Part shown: positions 22,946 through 35,730 of the stretch, one piece after another
Position numbering within the stretch: position 1 is the first letter of the stretch
Layout: each line of letters begins with the position of its first letter
Program-made: the position numbers and the translations under genes
Notes under the pieces: model-generated
Database searches by the model: none
What the model was told of the DNA's origin: nothing
What the model saw: the letters and a program-made list of their open reading frames with translations, nothing else
Origin: Myotis daubentonii
Lineage: Eukaryota > Chordata > Mammalia > Chiroptera > Vespertilionidae
DNA length: 64,000 nt
NCBI RefSeq assembly: GCF_963259705.1
Contig: NC_081861.1
Coordinates: 107,104,102 to 107,168,101, forward strand
Reading direction: 5' to 3'

Positions 22946-24649
22946 ATGCTAGCTCTTATTATTAAGATGATTATAATTAGCCCATTTTAGTCTTCCGTCT
23001 TTTTTCAAAAATGCTAGGAGCTAAAAAAAATCTTTTTTTGACTGTTCTGGCACTTTAAAAATCCAGCAGGTGCTGAGCACATGTTGTCAACTGATCCTGG
23101 TGAACAGAGTAAAGCATGAGACTTTTGATAAATAAGGTTGCAACCACTCTCTTGTTCCGTGGTCTGTTTGAATTTGTAGGAATTACATTTTACATTGCTC
23201 TACTTTGAGATTATTTTAAAACTTTAACAGCTACACTAAAGGCTTTTATTTTTTCCATATAAAGTAAAATGTGAATATGTGATCTATGAAAGTTATTTCA
23301 TTTTGAAAATTAGATCACATTAGGTTCATTCATTGCTTATTCAACCTCTGTGTTGAATAACTCATGAATTATTTGATTATCTTCATTACCTAATTAAAAA
23401 CTGCAAGATTTTCCATGCCATGTGCTGACATTTTATGAATTATTGCTGATACTTCCTTAAGTAAGCTTTATTATATCTTAGACTTTTAAAACGTCACATT
23501 AAACATTTTCAGAACTTGCATTTTAATGTAATAGTAGTTCTACTTTCATCATTCAAAGAAAATATCCTATTTCATATCAAAAGCTCTTTCGGGTGCTCTT
23601 TTTTTTTTAGTGTTCTTGGACTTTTCCCTAAAAAGTCCAAATCCATCACTATTTATTATTTTTGCACCCCTCCTTTTTTCTTTTCTTCCTCTTTCACATA
23701 TACAGCACACACCTCTTCCCTATATTTCTAGTTTGATAGTGAATAGTGGCAGCTATTTGAAAAATATAACCTTATTAGCTGAAGCCTCCTCATGTCTTTT
23801 CCATGAGTTTCTTATAAGGAGAGCAGAAATTAGTGTAGATAAATGGATTCACTGAGCTTCTAACATCATTTATCCATCTATGAGACCCCAAGAGAAAGAC
23901 TACAGACAGTAAACAGCTCATTGTTCTTAGCCCTTAGCACATGCTACCAAACCCAAGATTGGAGTACTTACCACTAAGTAGTCTAAGTAATTTTTAATCA
24001 TAAATTCCCTACAATCAAAGGATTCATACTATAATATCATGATTGTGCCACTGAGCTGTTACCAGAAGCCAAATTGTGCTCATATTAAAGCTTCCATCCC
24101 AAAATAATTTCCAGAACAATCCACCATTTGTAGATTTGAAAAACACTCAGTCTCAACTTTTACATTTAACATTTGAAGTTTGTTCTCTTACCTTAGTTCA
24201 GTTGCTTGTGGCTCAGATTCTTCAGTACACTTAACTCCTTACTTGCTTTTCTTTATATGCATGTTGTCACAAAATTGTGGAAATATGTGAAGTTAATCAT
24301 TGCTTGATGTAACTTATTATCTATGTGGATAAGAAATTTTATTTTACTTTCTACATGTCTATAATGAAATGAAATAACTTTTTTAGTATGACTTCTCAAT
24401 TATATACTATATTACTGTTAAATGAAAGAGTGGTTTTCTTACTTTCTATTTACTATGGAAATAGAAATGTGTCATTGCATAAAAATATTCTCTAGTGCAT
24501 GTCAGTTCAAGTTTGCCATTCTAAATTCAGTCATAACATTTGTGAAGGGTGTGCTGCCCATAGATCAGATATACTGACTACCTTCTATTGACTATCTTCT
24601 ATTTATATTAAGTTCATGGAGTATCTTTGGATGTACAATTAGTATAGAC
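22946..24649. other. Intron, no recognised feature
   Basis: 1.7 kb of AT-rich, apparently single-copy sequence. No splice-flanked open segment was recognised. Confidence 0.55.
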
Positions 24650-24999
24650 ATTTTAAAATTATTTTTTATTGCTTAAAGTATTACAAAGAGTATTATATAT
24701 GTCTCCTTTTTTTCCCCTTCTTGACATTCCCTCAGCTTCCCCTATACCCTAGTGTCTTATGTCCATTGGTTATGCTTATATGCATGCATACAAGTCCTTC
24801 AGTTGATCTCTTACTCTCCCCTCCTGCCCCCCAACCCACCCCGGCCTTCCCGCTGTAGTTTGACAGTCTGTTCGAGGCTGCTCTGGCTCTGTATCTATTT
24901 TTGTTCATAAGTTTATAATGGACTTTATTATCCATAAATGAGTGAGATCATGTGCTATTTTTCCTTTATTGACTGGCTTATTTCACTTAGCATAATGCT

Positions 25000-27900
25000 C
25001 TCCAGTTCCATCCATGCTGTTGCAAATGGTAAGAATTCCTTCTTTTTTACAGCAGCATAGTATTCCATAGTGTAGATGTACCACAGTTTTCTTATCCATT
25101 CATCTACTTATGGGCACTTAGGCTGTTTCCAGATCTTAGCTATGGTGAATTGTGCTGCTATGAACATAGGGGTGCATATATCCTTTCTGATTGGTGTTTC
25201 TAGTTTCTTGGGATAGATTCCTAGAAGTGGGATCACTGGGTCAAATGGGAGTTCCATTTTTAGTTTTTTGAGGAAACTCCATACTGTCTTCCATAGTGGC
25301 TGCACCAGTCTGCATTCCCACCAGCAGTGCACAAGTGTTCCTTTTTCTCCACATCCTGTCCAGCACTTGTCATTTGTTGATTTGTTGATGATAGCCATTC
25401 TGACAGGTGTGAGATGATACCTCATTGTTGTTTTGATTTGCATCTCTTGGGTGATTAGTGACTTTGAGCATGTTTTCATATGTCTCTTGGCTTTCTGAGT
25501 GTCCTCTTTTGAAAAGTGCCTATTTAGGTCCTTTGCCCATTTTTTGATTGGATTGTTTATCTTCCTTTTGTTAAGTTGTATGAGTTCCCTATAAATGTTG
25601 GAAATTAAACCCTTATCAGTGATAACATTGGCAAATATGTTCTCCCATGCAGTGGGCTTTCTTGTTGTTTTGTTCTTTTGTTGTTTTGTTGTTGTTTTGC
25701 TGTGCAGAAGCTTTTTATTTTGATGTAATCCCATTTGTTTATTTTCTCTTTAGTTTCCAATGCCCTAGGAGCTGTATCGGTGAAGAAATTGCTTCGGCAT
25801 ATGTCTGAGATTTTGTTGCCTGTGGATTCCTCTAGTATTTTTATGGTTTCCCGTCTTATGTTTAAGTCCTTTATCCATTTTGAGTTTATTTTTGTGTATG
25901 GTGTAAGTTGGTGGCCTAGTTTCATTTTTTTTGCATGTATCTGTCCAATTTTCCCAACACCATTTATTGAAGAGACTATCTTGACTCCATTGTATGTTCT
26001 TGCCTCCTTTGTCAAATATTAGTTGAGCATATTTGTTCGGGTCGATTTCTGGGCTCTCTATTCTATTCCATTGATCTATATGTCTGTTCTTGTGCCAGTA
26101 CCAGGCAGTTCTGACAACAGTGGCTTTGTAATACAGCTTGATATCTGGCATTGAGAACCCTTTCCTACTTTGTTCTCAGGATCGCTGCAGCTATTCTGGG
26201 TCTTTTTTTTATTCCAGATCAATTTTTGGAGATTTCATTCTAGGTCTGTGAAATATGCTGTTGGTATTTTAATTGGAAGTGTGTTGAATTTATAGATTGC
26301 TTTGGGTAGTATGGACATTTTAATGATGTTGATTCTACCAATCCAAGAACATGGTATGTTCTTCCATCTCTTTATGTCTTCCTCTATCTCTTTTTTCAAC
26401 ATCCTGTAGTTTTCTGAGTAGAGGTCTTTTATGTCTTTAGTTAAGTTTATTCCTAGGTATCTTATTATTATTATTATTTTTTTTTGGTGCAATGGTAAAT
26501 GGGATTGTTTTTTTTAGTCTCTCTTTCTGTAAGTTCACTATTGGTGTATAGAAATGCCATAGATTTCTTGGCGTTAATTTTGTATCCTGCTACATTGCCA
26601 AATTCATTTATTAAGTCCAATAGTTTTTTGATTGAGTTTTTAGGGTTTTTTATATATAATATCATGTCATCTGAAAAAAAGGACAGTTTTACTTCTTCTT
26701 TTCCAATTTGGATGCCTTTTATTTCTTCTTCTTGCCTAATTGCAATGGCTAATACTTCCAGTACTTTGTCGAACAAGAGTGGTGAGAGTGGGCATCCCTG
26801 TCATGTTCCTTTTGTTAGGGGAAATGGTGCTAGTTTTTGTCCATTGAGTATGATGTTGGCTGTGGGTTGGTCATATATGGCTTTTATTATGTTGAGGTAT
26901 GATCCTTCTATTCTCACCTTGCTGAGAGTTTTTATCAAAAATGAGTGTTGGATTTTGTCAAATGCTTTTTCTTCATCAATTGATATGACTATGTGTGTTT
27001 TTTTCCAATTTGTTTATGTGATGTATCACGTTTATTGATTTTCAGATATTGTACCATCCTTGCATCCCTGGGATAGATCCTACTTGGTCATGGTGTATGA
27101 TCTTTCTGATGTACTGCTGGATGCTATTTGCTAAGATTTTGTTGAGGATTTTGGCATCTATGTTCATGAGGGATATTGGCCTGTAATTCTCTTTCATTGT
27201 GTTGTCTTTACCTGGTTTTGGTATTAGGGTGATGCTGGCTTCATAGAATGAGCTTGGAAGTGCTCTTTCTGCTTGAATTTTTTGTAGTAGTCTGAGGGGG
27301 ATAGGTTTTAGTTCTTCCTTGAATGTTTGGTAAAACTCCCTTGTGAAGCCGTCTGGCCCCGGGCTTTTGTTTGATGGAAGCTTTTTGATGACTGCTTCAA
27401 TTTCTTCCATAGTTATTGGCCTATTAAGATTTTTAGATTCTTCCTGATTGAGTTTTGGAATGTTGTATTTTTCTAGGAATATGTCCATTCCCTCCAGGTT
27501 GTCTAGTTAGTTGGAGTAGAGTTGTCCATAGTATTTTTTAACAATCATTTGTATTTCTGTGGGGTCTGTTGTTATTTCGCCTCTATAATTTCTGATTTTG
27601 TTTATTTGGTTCCTCTCTCTTTGCTTCATGGTGAGCCTGGCTAGAGTTTCATAAATCTTGTTTATCCTTTCAAAGAACCAGCTCTTGGTTTCATTGATTT
27701 TCTGTATTTTTTTTTTTTTTTTGGATTCTATGTCATTTATTTCTGCTCTAATCTTTATTATTTCCTTCCTTCTGCTCACTCTGGGCTTTTCTTGTTGCTC
27801 TCTTTCTAGTTCTTTGAGATGTAGAGTTAGATGATTTACTACCATTTTTTCTTTTTTTTTGAGATAGGCCTGTAGAGATATAAACTTTCCTCTCAGGACT

Positions 27901-28775
27901 GCTTTCATTCTGTCCCACAGGTTTTGGATTGTTGTGTTTTCATTGTCATTAGTTTCCAGGATGTTTTGAATTTCTTCTTTGATCTCATTGGTAATCCAAT
28001 CAATGTTTAATAGCATGCTATTCAGCTTCCAAGTGCTTGAGTATTTTGGGTTGTTTTTATTGTAGTTTATTTATAATATGATGCCCTTGTGGTCTGAGAA
28101 GATGCTTGGGATTTCAATCTTCTTGAATTTGGGGAGACTTTGTTTGTGACCCAATATGTGGTCTATTTTTGAAAATGTCCCATGAGCACTTGAGAAGAAC
28201 GTATATTCCATGGCTTTGGAGTGAAATGTTCTGAAGATGTCTATTAAGTCCATCTGATCTAGTGAGTCATTTAGGATTGCTGTTTCTTTGCTGATTTTTT
28301 GTCTAGAGGATTTATCCAGTGATGTCAATGGTGTAAAGTCCCCTCCTATGATTGTATTGTTGTCGATCTCTCCCCTGATATCTTCCAGGAGTTTTTTTTA
28401 TATATTTGGGTGCTCCTGCATTGGGTGCATATATGTTTTTCAGGGTTATATCCTCTTGCTGTATTGATCCGTTTAGTATTATGAAGTGGCCTTCCTTATC
28501 TTTTGTTATGGCCTTCACTTTGAGATCTATTTTTTCTGATATAAGTATTGCTACCCCAGTTTTTTTTTTTTCATTTCCATTTGCCTGAAAGATATTTTTC
28601 CATCCCTTCACTTTCAGTCTGTGTGAGTCCCTTATTCTGAGGTGGGTCTCTTGTAGACAGTAAATATGTGGGTCAGGTTTTTTTTTATCCATTCAGCCAC
28701 TCGATGTCTTTTGATTGGATTATTTAGTCCATTTACATTTAAAGTTATTATTGAAAGGTACTTGTTTGTAGCCAT
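25000..28775 (-). pseudogene. L1 ORF2 (endonuclease-reverse transcriptase), broken
   Basis: The start codon is at 28775, followed by the conserved L1 opening (MATNKYLSIITLNVNGLNN). The apurinic-type endonuclease follows (CLQETHLR at 28640 region; SDHKGIIL near 28090). The reverse transcriptase begins near 27430 ([45 protein letters not shown]) and has the catalytic block as FFSDDM near 26680. The Cys-rich end [15 protein letters not shown] is near 25350. Stops and frameshifts divide it into about eight open pieces, for example a shift near 28320 and breaks near 27500 and 27040. It would nick target DNA and copy RNA by target-primed reverse transcription, but is dead here. Confidence 0.93.
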
Positions 28776-28823
28776 TTCTATTTTTTGTGCCTCTTTTCTT
28801 TCTGAGCTTTTTATTTCTTCATT

Positions 28824-29730
28824 TTACACCAGTCCATTTAGCATTTCTTGCACTGCCGGGTTGGTGGTGATAAACTCCCTTACCCTTTTTTTGTCTGTGA
28901 GGCTTCTTATTTCCCCTTCAATTTTGAATGATAGCCTTGCTGGATAGAGTATTCTTGGATTAATTTCTTTGCTTTGCATCACCTTGTAAATTTCTGTCCA
29001 TTCTTTTCTGGCCTGATGTGTTTCTGTTGAGAAATCATTTGATAATCTAATGGGAGATCCCTTGTATGTAACTTTCCGTCTCTCTCTTGCAGCCTGTAAG
29101 ATTCTCTCTTTGTCCTGAACATTTGCCATGGTAATTGTAATTTGTCTTGGTGTGGGTCTTTTCGGGTTCACCTTGTTTGGGACTCTCTGTGCTTGTGTGA
29201 CTTTTTTCTTCCCCACCTCAGGGAAGTTTTCTGATATTATTTCTTCCAATAAGTTTTCTAACCCTTGTTACTCTTTCTGTTGTTCTGGCACCCCTATTAT
29301 TCGTATGTTGTTTTGTTACATGTTGTCCCATAGTTCCCTTAGTCTCTCCTCCTTTCTTTTAATGTTTTTCTCCAATTGCAGTTCAGTTTGGGTGTGTTTT
29401 GCTTCCCTGTCTTCTAATTCCCTAATTCGGTCCCCCGTTTCTCCTAGTCCTCTGTTGTAACTTCCAATAGTGTTTTTTATTGCAGCTATATCACTCTTCA
29501 TTTCTTCTTGGTTCTTACATAAGTTGTTGATTTTTTTCATCTTTTTCCTCTTGCTTCTTGCATAAGGTGTTGATTTTTTCCTCCATCTGGTTTATGCATT
29601 CTAGGACCCTTTATTTGAATTCTTTTTCTGTCATGCTGAATGCCTCTGTTTCACTTAGCTGCTTTTCTGGCAAGTTCTTTTCTTTCCTTTGGGGATTTCT
29701 TTGCTTACCCATATTTGATCTCACCGACAT
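28824..29730 (-). pseudogene. L1 ORF1 (RNA-binding chaperone), broken
   Basis: The start is at 29730 (MSVRSNMGKQR), in frame with a second ATG 18 bases on. The N-terminal half is Glu/Lys/Gln-rich coiled coil (29540-29320). The C-terminal half (29249-28824) is the conserved RNA-binding part with FPEVGKKK, PTPRQITITMAN, RKVTYKGSPIRLSNDFS and a normal stop at 28824. A frame break between 29249 and 29316 and another near 29545 inactivate it. ORF1p packages L1 RNA as trimers. Confidence 0.88.
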
Positions 29731-30800
29731 ATCTAGATGTTTAGTCGTTCAGGGGCTTGCTCCTTGGGTGGCCGTGGCTTCTCGGGCTGTGGTTGCTCCT
29801 CGGGCGGTTGTGGTAGCAGCTGTTCCTCAGTTGGCAGCAGCTCCTCTGGTGGGTGCTGTTCACAGCTGAGGTGGCTCCTCTGGCTGGTGGGGGGAAGCTT
29901 CACTCACAGCTGCTGTTCCTCAGACAGAGGGTGTGCTGATCATGAGGCTGCTATTCCTTGGATGTGGGCGGGCTACACACGCAGCTGCTACTCCTTGAAC
30001 TGGGGCAGATTGCTTATGTGGCTGCTGATCCTTGGATTGGGGCTGGCTGCACGCTGCTGTTGTTCCTCTGACGTGGTGGGCTGCTGGTGGGGCTACTGCT
30101 CCTAGGACTTGGACAGGTTGATTGCAAGTCTGTTGCTCCTCGGACAAGGGTGGACTGCTTGCAAGGCTGCTGCTCTTTGGATGGGAGTGAGCAGCACGCG
30201 TGGCTGCTCCTCCTCGGACAGGACATGCCACTCACCTGGCTGCTGCTCGTCGGACAGGTGCAGGCTGTTGTGGCTCTGTTCCTCGGACCGGTGTGGGCTG
30301 CACAGGGCACCCACTCCTCGGACGTGGGTGGTCTGCTTGTGTGGCTGCTGCTCCTTGGACCATGGTGGGCTGCTGCTGCTCCTTAATTGGGGCCGGGCCA
30401 CTTGAAGAACTGCTGCTCCTCGGATTAGGCAGGCTGCTCGTGCGGCTGCTGCTGCTCGGACGAGGGCAAGATGCTTGTGCAGCTGCTGCTCCTCGGACTA
30501 GTGCAAGGTGTGCACAGCTGCTGCTCCTCCGATTGGGCAGGCAGTGCAGGGCTGCCACTCCTCAGATGTAGGAAGATTGCTCATGTGGCTTCTGCTCCTT
30601 GGACAGGTCAGACTGCTTGCGTGGTTGCTCCTCCTTGGATGGGAAGCGGGTCGCTCAAACAGCTGCTGCTCCTTGGACAGAGGCAGGCCACATGAGGCTG
30701 CTGCTCTTAAGCTTGAGGCAGGCTGCTCATGGGGCTGATGCTTCCTAGAGAAGAGCATGCCACTCACATGTCTGCTTAACCACGTGGTTGAAAAAATAAT
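29731..30800 (-). repeat. GC-rich repetitive 5' region of the L1
   Basis: About 1.07 kb of irregular tandem repeats built on 'gctgctgctcctcgga' with variable 30-60-base spacing. It lies exactly where the L1 5' UTR/promoter should be. Overlapping open frames on both strands are low-complexity consequences of the repeat. Confidence 0.75.
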
Positions 30801-31009
30801 GTGAAAAGAAGTAGGAAATAAAGGAACAAACAAACAAAAAAAGAACAAAGAAAAAAGGGGAAAAAACTAACAAAATAATAATAAAAAAATTAAAATGAAA
30901 AATTGAAATGTCATTCCTTTGGCTGGCTTAAGATCCCAGTTTTCTGGAATGTCTGTGATTTTTTGTTGTTGTTGTTGTCATTGCTGGGACTCAGTAGCCA
31001 AGTTCTGTA

Positions 31010-31870
31010 TGCAGCCCAAGCAGCCATCAATAGATGAATGGATATAATAGCACTGGCACATTTACACAATGGAATGCAATTCAGCTATAATAAAGAATGA
31101 AATATTCCCTTTTGTGACAGCACGGATGGATGAATCTAAATGGTATTATGCTAATTTAAATAAGCCAACCAGAGAAAGACAAATACCATATGATTTCACT
31201 TCCTTGTGGCATCTAATATATAAGATAAATAATCAAACAAAATTGAAATAGACTCATAGATACAGAAAACAGACTAATAGCTGCCCAGGGGGTGGGGGCA
31301 ATTGCCAGGCTGGGCTTAATAGGTGAGAATTTAAGCAAAAAACCAAAACCCTGATAAACATAAACATAGACACAACTGTGATGATTATCATCATCAATAA
31401 GGGTAGAGGTAGGTAGAGGATTGTTAAGGGGGGGATAAATTGTGATGGAAGGAGACTAGACTATGTGTGGTGAACATACAAGATACAGATGATGTATTAT
31501 AAAATTACTAGAAGCCCGTTGCACCAATATTTGTGCAATAGGCCTTCCTTCCCCTGGCTACTGGCACCGGTTTTCCTCCGGCACCCGGGAACCAGGCCTT
31601 TGGTCCGGCCACAGCGTAGAAGCCAAGCCTCTTCAGTATTCAGTCTTCACTCTGGCCAGAGCCTTCAGTCTTCGCTCTGTGCCTGCATATTGAAATTAAC
31701 TGCCATCTTTGTTGGGTTAATTTGCATAGTCACTCTGATTGGCTGGTGGGCATAGCAGAGTGACACCAATTTGCATGTTTCTCTATTATTAGTGTAGATA
31801 TGCTTAGAACCTACTTAATTAACCAATATAACCCCAATAAATATTTTAAAAATAAAATAAATAAATAAAA
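31010..31870 (+). mobile_element. L1 3' end (ORF2 C terminus, 3' UTR), older, split by Helitron
   Basis: 'cagcccaagcagccatcaatagatgaatgg', 'acaatggaatgcaattcagctat', 'catatgatttcacttccttgtgg' and a 3' UTR. The two halves flank the Helitron at 31508-31798, and the tail resumes with 'tgcttagaacctacttaatt'. Diverged. Confidence 0.9.
31508..31798 (-). mobile_element. Helitron (HeliBat type), 291 bp
   Basis: On the - strand it starts TCTACACTAATAATAGAG and ends CTAG (31508-31511), with hairpin GCACAAATATTGGTGC. The flanks are A31507 and T31799. The interior ('gaagccaagcctctt', 'cagtcttcactctggcc') is shared with the + strand copy at 33831-34191. Confidence 0.93.
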
Positions 31871-31888
31871 ATGTCTTTGGACCTAAAA

Positions 31889-31906
31889 TAGATAGATAGA
31901 TAGATA
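31889..31906. repeat. (GATA)n microsatellite
   Basis: Short GATA run after the L1 tail. Confidence 0.9.
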
Positions 31907-31909
31907 AAA

Positions 31910-32726
31910 TGGTTCCTCCACATTTGTTCAAGATTATGGTATCCAAATGAAGAAAATTATTTGATGTAATATTTAGCCTGTTTTCTATCACTAATTTACA
32001 ATTTGTTTTTCAGAAACCATTCAGAAAATTTCCACATTATTAGGTAGAAAATATCATGTAGGCTTTTATGTATGTATTTTATAATGGACATGTTTTATTC
32101 TCAAATCCTGACTGTATATTCTCCAATAACCTTATTCATCTATTATTTCTACACCACATACATTGGGAAGTATAATGTTAGAACATGCATCACATATAAT
32201 CAACTCACTAGAAATATCAAGAGTATTTGGAGGAAGCTGCTACAATAAGAAACAGACTTCTCTGCCAGCTTTGATGGTATAAAATGTTTCTGAGAGCAAA
32301 AGGAACTACATGTGATATTTCTTTCTACTAATGCTTTTGTCATCAGCTCTTGGAAGCTCTATACTCTAATGCAGATCATAAACTAAGAAAAAGCAATTAA
32401 CAGTCAACTTGAAAAAAGAATTTCTTTATTTCATTTAATGAGTCATACTGGAATCTGAAAAGTCCGTAATTCAAATTTTAATGGATACATAAGGGGTTGC
32501 CTTTCTTGTTTCTCAGCATACTTATAGAATCATAAAGAGGCTGAAGTAATTAAATAACTTTTGGCACACTATAGCCTTCATGGTTTCAGAGGAAATTCAA
32601 TCACTCCTGTGCTTTCATTTCTCAGTTCTAACCATTGTGAATGTATAAGTTATTTGACCTAGTTGTTTTGGATTTTCTGAAAAGTAAAGCTTGCTCTCTG
32701 CAAAATGATTATAAATAAAAAAGAGA

Positions 32727-32783
<57 letters not shown>

Positions 32784-33109
32784 CTGATTTTCACTCTTTA
32801 AGGAAGGTCTACTAAGGTGTCAACTAAAAATAACAATATTTAGCAATCGTTTAATCTTAAAAGGATTTTCAAAACTGATATTAGAAAAGTCGATCTAAAT
32901 TTATTTAAAATATCAGAGGGGATAACTCTTTAATATCTTTGACGTTTCCTTAGGACTGCAAAGAGATTGCCCACTCTTGGGGTCTGCTTTTTAAGGATTC
33001 CTGAAATATTGTGATTTTTTTCAGCATATACTAATTGCATATAAATAATAATAGCTCTTATTTTTATAATAATTAAAATCTTTAGTAATTCTGTTCAAGT
33101 AGAGATGAA
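31910..33109. other. Intron, TA repeat only
   Basis: AT-rich, apart from the (TA)n at 32730-32778. Nothing else supported. Confidence 0.55.
32730..32778. repeat. (TA)n microsatellite
   Basis: About 24 AT units. Confidence 0.96.
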
Positions 33110-33376
33110 GCATATACTAGTATCCACATTTTAGAAAAACAAACTGAGGCTCTGAGACATTGAAGTGATTTGTACAATCCCAGATATCACATCAAACATA
33201 AATGTCTTTCCATTTCACCACACTGTCAATAGTGTGGTATATATCAAAAACTTCCCATCTTTTCCTATCCTTGCAGGCTAAATGCACTTAATAATGTGGC
33301 AGGAAGAGCACAGGGTATCAGGAGGCTTCTGTTTTTAGGATAAGGTGTGCTAATTGCTCTGTCACTTTGGGAAACC
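33110..33376. repeat. MIR fragments (probable)
   Basis: 'attttagaaaaacaaactgaggctctgagac' resembles MIR antisense; 'agagcacagggtatcaggaggc..gtcactttgggaaacc' resembles MIR sense. Weak. Confidence 0.45.
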
Positions 33377-33789
33377 ATTTATGTCTGTTGGTAACTGCAA
33401 AATAGACTTACAACTATAAAGTCAGAAAATATATTTCCCATTAACTCCTTTAAATTATTGAAAGATGAAACCCAGCTGATGAAAGGATGAATAAAGAATG
33501 CAAGAACAGAGACATTATAGTCTAAAAAAACAGCAATGAGTAATGAAACTAGTAAAGCACAGTTTGTCAAAAAATTCATTAATATAATTATATATTTAAT
33601 GCAAATTTTTGAAAAACTCTTGAAATATATACCCCAATAATGTTAATCTATTATTATATCAATGATGATAACATATCTAAAATCTCAGATATTAATAAGA
33701 GATGAAGAATTTTGGGAAGTTGATGACGGAAGTGAAAACATGATAATATTTGTATCATAAATGTTGGCATTGATAATATAATTCTGATA

Positions 33790-33794
<5 letters not shown>
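33377..33794. other. Intron, no recognised feature
   Basis: AT-rich; nothing supported. Confidence 0.55.

Positions 33795-33830
<36 letters not shown>
33795..33830. repeat. (TA)n microsatellite, first part of a split array
   Basis: The TA array continues at 34192-34231 and 35736-35763, separated by Helitron insertions. Confidence 0.95.
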
Positions 33831-33835
<5 letters not shown>

Positions 33836-34186
33836 TAATAAAAGAGAAACATGCAAATTGGTGTCACTCTGCTATGCCCACCAGCCAATCAGATGAGTAT
33901 GCAAATTAACCCAACAAAGATGGCGGTTAATTTGCATTCACAGGCGTAGAGTGAAGAGTGTAGGCTCCAGCCAGAGTGAAGATTGAAGACTGAAGACTAA
34001 AGAGGCTTGGCTGCAGCAGAGAAGCCAAGCCTCTCTGCGGGCCACAGCAGAGAAGCCAAGCCTCGCTGTGGCCGCAGTGGAGAAGTTTAGCCGGACCAAA
34101 GGCCTGGGTCCCAGGTGCTGGAGGAAAACCGGTGCTGGCAGCCAGGGGAAGTAAGGCCTATTGCGCGAATCTTCATGTAATGGGCT

Positions 34187-34191
<5 letters not shown>
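33831..34191 (+). mobile_element. Helitron (HeliBat type), 361 bp, in a TA array
   Basis: The start resembles '..CACTAATAAAAGAGAAACATG'. The end '..GGGCTTCCAA' is a mutated CTAG at 34188-34191, and the hairpin region (gcgcgaatcttcatg) is decayed. The interior carries a duplicated 'agaagccaagcctc' unit and is the sister of 31508-31798. Confidence 0.88.

Positions 34192-34231
<40 letters not shown>
34192..34231. repeat. (TA)n microsatellite, middle part
   Basis: Twenty AT units between two Helitrons. Confidence 0.95.
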
Positions 34232-34235
<4 letters not shown>

Positions 34236-34871
34236 CTAGCTAATAAAAGAGAAACATGGTAATTGGCGTACGACCGCTACCCTTCCCATTGGCTAATCAG
34301 GGTGATATGCAAATTAACTGCCAGCGAAGATGGCGGCCGGCAGCCAGGCAACTTGAAACTAACATGAGGCTTGCTTGCTTCAGTGATGGAGGACTCCAAG
34401 GTTCCCCGCCTGCCGCTGCAGACCTCTGAGCTGGCAGTTTGAAACATAGTTACAAAAATAGAAGCTAAACAAAACCCCAGAAACCAGCTTTCAGCTAGCC
34501 GAGATCTCAGACCTTGTGTTGATACAGAGTTTCCATTGTAGAACCTAAACAAACCAGATACCTGCTTTCAGGAGTGGAGGCCTAAGAGCTGGAGCCTCAG
34601 AGCTAAAGCTGCACAGAATAAAAAAAAAGAAAAAGAAAAAAAGGAGCAGTTGGGAGCTTCATTCCCAGCCTGAAAACAGCCCTCAGCCACTCACCCAGAC
34701 TGGCCAGGAACCCCAGTGGGGACCCCCACCCTGAAGGGTGTGTGACCAGCTGCAAACAGCCATCATCCCCTCATTCAGGTTGGCCAGGCACCCCAGTGGT
34801 GACCCCCACCCTGATCCGGGACACCCTTCCGGGCAAACCAGCCAGCCCCCACCCATGCACCAGGCCTCTAT
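34232..34871 (+). mobile_element. Helitron (HeliBat type), first of an abutting pair
   Basis: The start TCTCCTAGCTAATAAAAG and the next ~60 bases ('ggtaattggcgtacgac', 'gatatgcaaattaactg') match the Helitron at 695. The end 'caccaggcctctat' has CTAT (34868-34871) in place of CTAG. The interior has an A-rich run at about 34620-34645. The next Helitron begins at the very next base. Confidence 0.88.
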
Positions 34872-35730
34872 TCTATATAGTAAAAGGGTAATATGCCTCC
34901 CAGCACCGGGATCAGCGGAGCCACGAGGTCTCCCAGCACTGGGATCAGCATGACAGGGGGCAGCGCCCAAACCCCCTGATCACCCTGCGGCTCTGTGTGT
35001 GACAGGGGGTGGGGCCACAACCTCCCTATCCGGCCCTGCTCTGTTCCTGACAGGGGAAGGCGCCCCAACCCCCTGATCGGCCCTGCTCTGTGCCTGATAG
35101 GGGGGAACTCCCCAACCTCCTGATCGCCCTGCGGCTCTGTGTGTGACAGGGTGCGGTGCCCCAAACCCCCACCCCACGGGCCCTGCTCTGTGTGTGACGG
35201 GGTAGAGCCATAACCTCCCCATCGGCCCTGCCCTGAGTGTGAGAGTGGCGGCGCCCCAACCCCCTGATTGGCCCTGCTCTGTGGGTGACAGGGGGGAGCT
35301 CCCCAACCCCTTATGGGCCCTGCTCTGTGCATGGCTGGGGGGAGCACCCCAACCCCCTGATGGGCCCTGCTCTGTGCGTGACAGGGGGTGGCACCGCAAC
35401 CTCCCCATGGACCCTGCCTTGAGTGTGACATGGGGCAGTGCCCCAACCCCCCAATCGGCCCTACCCTGAGCTTGACTGAGGGTGGCACGGCAACCTCCCA
35501 ATCCGCCCTGCTCTGTGCATGGCAGGGGGCGGCGCCCCAATTCCTCAATCTGCCCTGCTCTGAGCTCGACCAGGGGCTGCACCTAGGGATTAGGCCTGCC
35601 CTCTGCCACTGAGAGCAGGCCTAAGCCAGCAGGTCGTTATCTCCCGAGGGGTCCCAGACTGTGAGAGGGCACAGGCCGGGCTGAGGTACCGCCCCCCCCA
35701 CCGAGTGCACAAATTTTTGTGCACCGGGCC

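Larger units (their letters stand above)
24650..30800 (-). mobile_element. Nearly full-length L1 LINE, inactive
   Basis: Read on the - strand this is a complete order of L1 parts: GC-rich 5' region (29731-30800), ORF1 (29730-28824), ORF2 (from 28775 down to about 25000), 3' UTR and tail (to 24650). Length about 6.15 kb. Both ORFs carry several frameshifts and stops. No convincing target duplication was found, and the exact 5' end within the A-rich stretch 30790-30900 is uncertain. Confidence 0.93.

Noticed and set aside
29558..30848. Overlapping open frames of about 100-125 codons, Ala/Leu/Ser-rich
   Set aside because: Low-complexity translations of the GC-rich L1 5' repeats on both strands.
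34868..35582. Open frames of 200 and 226 codons on the - strand
   Set aside because: Minisatellite inside a Helitron; repeated peptide without any known fold.
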